Source of the DNA: Promethearchaeota archaeon | GTDB taxonomy: Archaea > Asgardarchaeota > Lokiarchaeia > Sigynarchaeales > SOKP01 | DNA: 64,000 nt | Direction: 5' to 3' | Assembly: GCA_016839635.1 (NCBI GenBank) | Contig: JAEOTV010000169.1 | Location: 41,649-105,648, forward strand | Made by a program: the position numbers and the translations under genes | The notes under the pieces: model-generated | The model's database searches: none | What the model was told of the DNA's origin: nothing | Seen by the model: only the letters and a program-made list of their open reading frames with translations | In this document: positions 63,765-64,000 of the stretch, one piece after another | Layout: every line of letters begins with the position of its first letter | How positions within the stretch are numbered: the stretch's first letter is position 1

Positions 63765-64000
63765 TATTTTTATACATCTTTTTTTATTATTACCTTAGTT
63801 ATATAGTTATAATTTAACATTCTTCAATTATTTGATGATTTTCTAAAATATCCCTTTAATTTTTATAAAAAAAAAAATTGTGTTGAATCTATTAAGATTA
63901 AATATAATTAGCTAGAATGAATATAATTTCATTCTAGCATAATTATACAAAATATGAATATTGGTTAGAGTGATTTCAACAAACATGAATCTTAGAACTA
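63765..64000. other. AT-rich gap, no gene seen
   Basis: 236 bases to the window end. Only A/T tracts and a few short frames; the minus-strand flavodoxin promoter probably lies at its left side. Confidence 0.5.

Noticed and set aside
1..64000. CRISPR arrays, IS elements and prophage
   Set aside because: No regularly spaced repeats, transposase motifs or phage structural genes were seen.

Overview
The window is about 64 kb of AT-rich DNA from an archaeon, most likely an Asgard archaeon of the Lokiarchaeia type. The archaeal signs are NreA DNA repair protein, DUF2070, PAC2, trimeric dUTPase, class II-like PurE, T-run terminators and TATA-like promoters. The Asgard signs are three small Ras/Arf-like GTPases, two of them beside likely partners (a longin-like/winged-helix protein and a TPR protein), several membrane proteins with zinc ribbons, and secreted proteins ending in IPGY plus a hydrophobic tail. 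No 16S gene is present, so the lineage is an inference. Genes are dense, on both strands, mostly in short operons. One tRNA (Ala, GGC) was found. I saw no rRNA, CRISPR array, insertion sequence or prophage.

Layout. 0-8.6 kb: a peroxiredoxin-like protein, a zinc-ribbon/transglutaminase-like membrane protein, a first AAA ATPase (MoxR type) + VWA pair, a possible micro-ORF, a HAD phosphatase and gatC. 8.6-15.6 kb: NDP-forming acyl-CoA ligase alpha chain, dUTPase, GNAT, TPR, a missed 43-residue membrane peptide, dodecin, thiolase, purE-rpiA. 15.7-24 kb: a giant membrane-anchored subtilisin with a zinc ribbon, an imperfect 75-base direct repeat, tRNA-Ala, a CFI-box protein, an MFS exporter and a folded intergenic element. 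24-36 kb: ATC hydrolase-like enzyme, MGMT, secreted beta-helix protein, racemase-like protein, MFS with a long cytosolic tail, PAC2, DUF2070. 36-54 kb: GTPase modules, an NSUN RNA methylase whose gene starts far upstream of its first AUG, a QueT-like transporter, an operon of membrane protein + acyl-CoA ligase + KAS III-like enzyme, an amidohydrolase and NreA. 54-64 kb: gamma carbonic anhydrase, a third GTPase, then a minus-strand series: two surface proteins with sulfite-oxidase-like folds, an ECF transporter (S, fused double ATPase, T), a MoaD-type protein ending in GG, a second MoxR + VWA pair; a flavodoxin lies upstream.

The most interesting system is the 55.5-63.1 kb series. It joins receptor-like surface proteins, an ECF importer, a ubiquitin-like sulfur carrier and a chelatase-like AAA/VWA pair, and suggests uptake and insertion of a metal or pterin-type cofactor. 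The second theme is translation start: several clearly coding frames reach upstream of every AUG, GUG and UUG, best seen in a flavodoxin whose only well-placed start after a Shine-Dalgarno is AUA.
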